A stretch of DNA of 64,000 nt from Voacanga thouarsii. Its lineage: Eukaryota > Streptophyta > Magnoliopsida > Gentianales > Apocynaceae. The stretch lies in the NCBI GenBank assembly GCA_026120185.1, contig JANUWF010001217.1:1331001-1395000 (forward strand), in the 5' to 3' direction. The notes beneath the pieces are model-generated. The model did not search any database, was not told the DNA's origin, and was given only the letters and a program-made list of their open reading frames with translations. This document shows, in pieces, positions 58,801 through 64,000 of the stretch (position 1 is the first letter of the stretch; the number at the start of each line of letters is the position of its first letter). The translations under genes were made by a program, and so were the position numbers.

Positions 58801-61033
58801 CTATTCTCTAGGTCTATTATAAAATGACAAAGAGTGGAACGATGCAATTGAAGAAGCAGCACATTAGGCTATAGGAAGTAAGCTAAGAGAGTTGTTTGTT
58901 TTGATACTCACATTCTGTGAAGTTTCGAATATAAGACAATTCTGGGAAAAGAATTGGTCAAAAATAGGTGATGATATACTACACAAGCAACGAAAGATGT
59001 TAAAATCACCGAGATTGAGGCTTAGTGAAGAATAGCTAAAAAATTTTACTCTTTGTCACATCCAAAAAATGCTACTTGGATATGGCAAATCATTGAGTGA
59101 CTTTCAGGGGTTACCAATGATCGATGAAGGAATGATGCATGATTTTAACAAGAAATTACTGAGGGAAGAAATTTCATTGGATATAAATGAACTACAAGAG
59201 GAATATCACAGTATGTTTCATCAGCTTAATGTAGAACAAAGAAGTGTTTATGAAAAAATGGTGAATGCAGTGATAAAGAATGAGTCTAAGCTGTTTTTTC
59301 TTTATGGGTATGGTGGAATAGGCAAAACATTATTTACAAAACAATTATTACAAGGCTGAGGTCAGAGTCAAAAATTGTCTTAGTTATTGCATCATTAGGT
59401 AAAACAAAAGAACATACTATTCCATTAAATTTATATTACTGAAAAACTACTAGATAATAATGTTTTTATTCTTCACAAATAACAGGAATAGCAGCTCTTT
59501 TGTTACCTGGTGGAAGAATAGCTCTTCAAAATCCCATTAAAATGTAGCGGATATACTACGTGTTTAATAAAACAAGGAACTCAATTGGCTGAATTGATAC
59601 AGAGATGCTTATTAATTATATGGGATGAAGCACTAATGAATGATAAAAATATTTTTGAAACAATAGACAGGACAATAAAGGATATACTTAGAGGATCCCC
59701 AGGTTTCAAAGAAGAACATTCTTTTGGTGGAAAAACAATGTTACTTGGAGGTGATTTTAGATAAATACTCCCAGTAATACCCAAAGGTACAAGGTCAGAA
59801 ATTGTAAACTCGACAATAAACAATTCAGACATTTGGAGTAACTGTGAGGTAAATTGAGCAATACAAATTACATTACAACATATATTTACTTCATTACATT
59901 TAATGTTTAGTTATTTTCCCTATATTGATAGGTGTTAACATTAAGCACAATTATGTGTCTCCAAAATGCTTCATCAGAAGCTGAAGAAGAACGTACACTC
60001 AAAAATTTCTCAGATTGGATTCTAAAAATTGGAAATGGTACTGAGCATTCAATTTCAATTTCAAGAACAAGTGATGAAGAAGCATGTTGGATCAAGATAC
60101 CAGAGAAATACAGTGCAGGAAATAGAAAATCCAGTCAAAGCAATTTTTAATGCAGTTTATGAAGGATTCGATGCTCTAAGATGTGATAAGAAATATCTAA
60201 TGAACAAAGTGATACTAACACCAAGAAATGAAAGAGTTGATCACATCAATGCCTTCATAATGCAAATGATTCCTGAGGAGTTGCAATAGTACAAGAGCTC
60301 AGATGTCATTGATAAATCAATTGGACATGTTGCAGGAGAAGAAATTTTGTATCCAACGGAATTCTTAAACAGCTTACAATTTGTAGGAATTCCAGATCAT
60401 AAACTTGAACTCAAAGTAGGAGTTCCAATCATGCTGTTGCGGAATCTAAATCAAAGTGAAGGAATGTGCAATGGAACAAGGCTCATCATAACACAAACAG
60501 GCAAATTTGTAATTGGGGCAAAAATCATTTCGGGATCACATATTGGGCTATGCAAATTCATCCCGCGAATTGATATGTCTCCAACAAAAAGCAAATTGCC
60601 ATTTGTAATGCGATGAAGACAATTCCCAATAAAAATATGCTATGCAATGACAATCAATAAAAGTCAAGGACAAACTTTAGAACATATTGGATTGTACTTA
60701 CCAAAGCCTGTTTTCAGTCATGGCCAACTCTATGTTGCTGTTTCAAGAGTAAAGAATCCAAATGGATTGAAAATCCTAGCATTTGAAGATGATGTAGAAT
60801 TCAAAACATACACAAAGAATATTGTGTATCCAGAAGTATTTCACAATCTACCATCATGTGAATATCTTTTAATTTCACATTCATATGTTCAATTCTTACA
60901 ATCTAACCCTTTCTATGTTCCATTGATTCTTATTATACAGGAAACTCTATTTTTGGAAAATAATGCAACCTACAGAGGATTGTCAATTCTAGCCTTTAAT
61001 ACATTTGATTCTTCATCTATTATGTATGTTTAA
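58801..61033 (+). pseudogene. Helitron PIF1-like helicase region
   Basis: 59069-59359 has LNVEQRSVYEKMV and the Walker A loop GYGGIGKT. After an intron-like gap, LIIWDEALM (Walker B) is near 59617-59643 and LLGGDFR-stop-ILPVIPKG near 59750-59790, where the Gln of FRQ is now a stop. 60200-60289 reads VILTPRNERVDHINA. 60347-60616 has VGVPIMLLRNLNQSEGMCNG. 60647-61033 has [18 protein letters not shown] and [11 protein letters not shown], the SF1 motifs V and VI. Order matches full-length Helitron helicases (5'-3' unwinding during rolling-circle transfer). Several stops and one overlap of frames (59932-60289) show decay. Confidence 0.9.
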
Positions 61034-61089
61034 TACATGATTATTGTACCTATTCTGTATTTTCAGATTGTCTTTTGAAAAGAACATCG

Positions 61090-64000
61090 TACATTTTGTT
61101 GTGCATCATATATAGATTTCTGATATTGTTACAAAACACCTATTGCTTTCCTATTCGTGTTTGTATAAACACCCAAACAAATCCATAAGAACATTCTGTT
61201 TTCTTTAAAACGAAGTTTTGATAACTTGGTAAAAATAAAAAATAGGAAATAAATTCAATTTTCATATTGTATTTTTCATAGAAAATGCTAGGTTGTGTTG
61301 TGCATCATACGTGGGCCTCTGATGGTAAACCATCATCGCAAATCACTGATTAGTTTCCCAATCATGTCTATATAGACACCCAATATACTTAGCACATTAC
61401 TCAAAAACAACTAACCTAAAAGATGTTATTTTTATAACAAAATAAAAAGCTTGAGAAAATGCTTTTTGAGTAATTTATATAGACTTCTTTTATTGTGCAT
61501 CATACGTGGGCTTCTGATAGTAAACCATCGTCGCAAAACATCGATTGGTTTTCCAATCATGTTTATATAAATACCCAATATACTTAGTTCAAATTATTAA
61601 CTTCATATAGTACCTAAAAAATCAGGTAGACTTAAACCATGAAACATAAACCCATTAAACTGCCAACCAACAATCAAAATCATATTAAAGCAACAACTAC
61701 AAACAAAATACAACCACAAGTACATTCTGTCCATATTTCTGAATTTTCTCATATAATCCACAGACAAATGCTCCAATATCTACATGGCAAAAACAATTTC
61801 AAAGCATTCCACTTCAATTCAACAATCATACAAAGAAGCACTTACCAATTAAAAACTCCCTTTCATGACTACGTCTTTTAGGTTGCTCAAAAGAAATTAC
61901 CATAAATTTATGCATTGGAATTCCAAAAACAATAAACAAAGAATGAAAATTATATAAAACCAACAACCACAAATACATCCATAAGTACATTCTGTTTTAT
62001 ATCAACACAAACTTTTAATAACTTGCTAAAAACCAAAAATAGGAAATAAATTGAAATTATAGATTGTGTTTTTATTACAAAATAGTAGGTTGTGTTGTGC
62101 ATCATACGTGGGTTTCTAATGATAAACCATCGTCGGAAAACACCAATTGGTTTCCCAATCGTGTTTATATAGACACCTAATATACTAGCACATTATTAAA
62201 ACAGCTAACCTAATAGTATATCTAAATAACCAACTAGATCATTCAACATTGGGTCACTTTAATGAAAAAACAAACAGCTTAAGGAAACCAATGGGAATAG
62301 TGAGGAAATCAACAATGGAAATTGAAATTTTACATTGTGTTTTTTATACAAAATGCAAGATTGTGTTGTGCATCTTCTATTGTGCATCATATGTGGACTT
62401 TTAATGGTGAACCATTGTCGCAAAACACCGATTGGTTTCCCAATCATGTTTATATAGACACCCAATATACTTGGCACAGAGTTCAAATAATTAACCTCGT
62501 ACAATATTTAAACCATACAATATTTAAACCAACAACCACAAACACAGCCACAAAGAAAACATAACCACCAGTACACTGTGTCCACATTTTTGAATTTTTT
62601 CATAACAATTTCAGACTGCCATTATTCTGTCATATCTAAAAGCATATCTAAATTATCAATTATGTCATTGAACATTGGGTCATTTTTATAACAAAACAAA
62701 GAGTTTGAGAAAATGACTTTTTAGTAATTTATATATACTTCTTTTATTGTGCATCATACGTGGACTTCTGATAGTAAACCATCGTCGCAAAATAACGATT
62801 GGTTTTCCAATCATGTTTATATAGACACCCAATATACTTAGCACAAAATTCAAATTATTAACCTCATTTATACATTCTATTTTCAGTGATTGATTTTATA
62901 TAAAATGCAAAGATGCAGTACTTTCAGTCCAAATCTTTGTCTAATTAAATACTGCTATCAAAGCTGAAATACACTTTCAGTCATTATTTGATCATCTATA
63001 AAGGTTATCAATTAAAACTTACTCTTTCATGGTTTGGGCAAGCTCAAGATTGAAAATCTGAGCATGCTGGAAACAATTCCCAAGCATGGTAGAAATAATA
63101 ACTACATGCAACAAACAATTTCAGACTGGAATTATTCTGTGCAGAATTTCAAACTACCATTATTCTGTGCATAGACTTTGTGAAACGCATAGACTTTGTC
63201 AAACTCATATCACAATTTCAGATTGCCATTATTCTGTGCACAATTCATATCAATTACCTATTTTCACTATACTCTGCACAAGCATTATAGTGAATCAAAG
63301 ACCATCACCATGAAGCATCAACATACTCACCCACAAACCAAGAAGGAGAATTATATAAAACCAGCAAGCACAAACACATCTATAAGTACATTCTGTTTTC
63401 TTCAAAACAAGCTTTTCATAATTTGGTAAAAACTAAAAATAGGAAATAAATTGAATTTTTATATTGTATTTTTCATAGAAAATGCTAGATTGTGTTGTGG
63501 ATCATATGTGAGCCCCTGATGGTAAACCATTGTTGCAAAACGCACAATAGTTTCCCAATCATGTTTATATAGACACCCAATATACTTAGCACATTATTAA
63601 AACAAGTAACCTAAAACCATATCTAAATTATCAATTTGGTCACTGAACATTAGGTCATTTTTATAACAAAACAAAGAATTTGACAAAATGTTTTTTTAGT
63701 AATTTATATAGACTTCTTTTATTGTGCATCATACGTGGGCTTCTAATGGTGAACTATCGTCGCAAAATACCGATTGGTTTCCCAATCATGTTTATATAGA
63801 CACCCAATATACTTAGCACAGAATCACCATAAAGTATCAACCCACTCAGCTACAAATCAACAATAAAAATTATATAAAACCAACAACGACAAACACATCC
63901 ATAAGTACATTCTGTTTTCTTCAAAACAAACTTTTGATAACTTGCTAAAATCCTAAAATAGGAAATAAATTGAATTTTTAATAGAATATGCTAGATTGTA
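61090..64000. repeat. Composite tandem repeat field in the Helitron 3' region
   Basis: A core of about 95-100 bp recurs eight times, at about 61100, 61299, 61494, 62096, 62381, 62748, 63496 and 63723. Each has TGTGCATCATACGTGG, then ACCATCGTCGCAAAAC, then a TTTATATAGACACCCAATAT-type end. Copies have two kinds of upstream arm. Type 1 has ACATTCTGTTTTCTTCAAAA plus AATAGGAAATAAATTG (61190, 61985, 63385, 63905). Type 2 has TTTTTATAACAAAACAAAG plus TAATTTATATAGACTTC (61430, 62670, 63655). Types alternate in most of the field. No coding sequence is supported. Confidence 0.88.

Larger units (their letters stand above)
29305..64000 (+). mobile_element. Degenerate autonomous-type Helitron, hosting nested insertions, right end outside window
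   Basis: An RPA/DUF223-like gene and a Rep-helicase gene lie on the same strand, the standard plant Helitron gene set. The left end is placed near 29305-29335 because TACTAATATATAAAGTTGAGG followed by CATGTGG and GACACATCAGC looks like plant Helitron 5' ends. No CTRR hairpin terminus was found before 64000. Excluding insertions (gypsy 18.7 kb, solo LTR 2.0 kb) the Helitron part in the window is about 14 kb. Multiple stops show it is inactive. Confidence 0.75.

Noticed and set aside
61090..64000. CRISPR-like repeat array
   Set aside because: Units are about 100 bp or more, diverged, unevenly spaced and separated by related rather than unique sequence. The context is a plant Helitron.

Overview
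This is a eudicot-type plant nuclear sequence and almost all of it is transposable elements, many nested in one another. The evidence is AT-rich non-coding DNA, GT-AG introns, plant Ty1/copia and Ty3/gypsy retrotransposons, a plant-type Helitron with an RPA-like gene, a CC-type NLR resistance gene and an RWP-RK (RKD) transcription factor. The NLR resembles the late-blight R1-like class, which hints at an asterid. I saw no tRNA, rRNA, CRISPR or bacterial operon. Most coding regions carry stops or frameshifts. The main exception is the RKD gene.

Layout, left to right. 1-3300: a minus-strand Copia element that lost RT and RNase H by deletion. 3301-3613 and 13272-16181: one NLR pseudogene, split by a plus-strand Copia element with 2-kb LTRs (element A, 3614-13266, target duplication GTTCC). 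16.3-21.2 kb: a MITE, a large inverted duplication of dispersed repeat sequence, and a Stowaway-like MITE. 21597-26847: a minus-strand Copia element (element E, target duplication ATATG). In place of its protease-integrase region it holds an intron-containing RKD gene on the opposite strand. 27540-28761: a non-autonomous hAT-like element (8-bp target duplication TATAAGAG).

From about 29.3 kb to the end of the window lies one degenerate Helitron. It carries an RPA/DUF223-like gene (30249-32054, continuing at 50799-52210), a Rep-helicase gene (about 54190-61033) and a composite tandem repeat field (61.1-64.0 kb). The RPA gene is split inside an exon by a gypsy element (32055-50798, target duplication TGAAA). 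That gypsy element is in turn split inside its RT gene by a second Copia element of the A family (element B, 34190-43413). The Rep-helicase gene is split by a solo LTR of the same family (54354-56364, target duplication TCAAC). Removing each insertion restores the reading frame across the junction, so the nesting order is firm.

The most unusual item is the RKD gene inside element E. It has four exons, three GT-AG introns, and an apparently uninterrupted 320-codon reading frame from the ATG at 24605. Antisense placement would protect its introns during retrotransposition. Other items worth attention are two fold-back (template-switch) mutations that made perfect 35-bp and 20-bp inverted repeats, an inverted duplication with arms of about 650 bp, and repeated internal deletions that remove the replication functions of the LTR elements.
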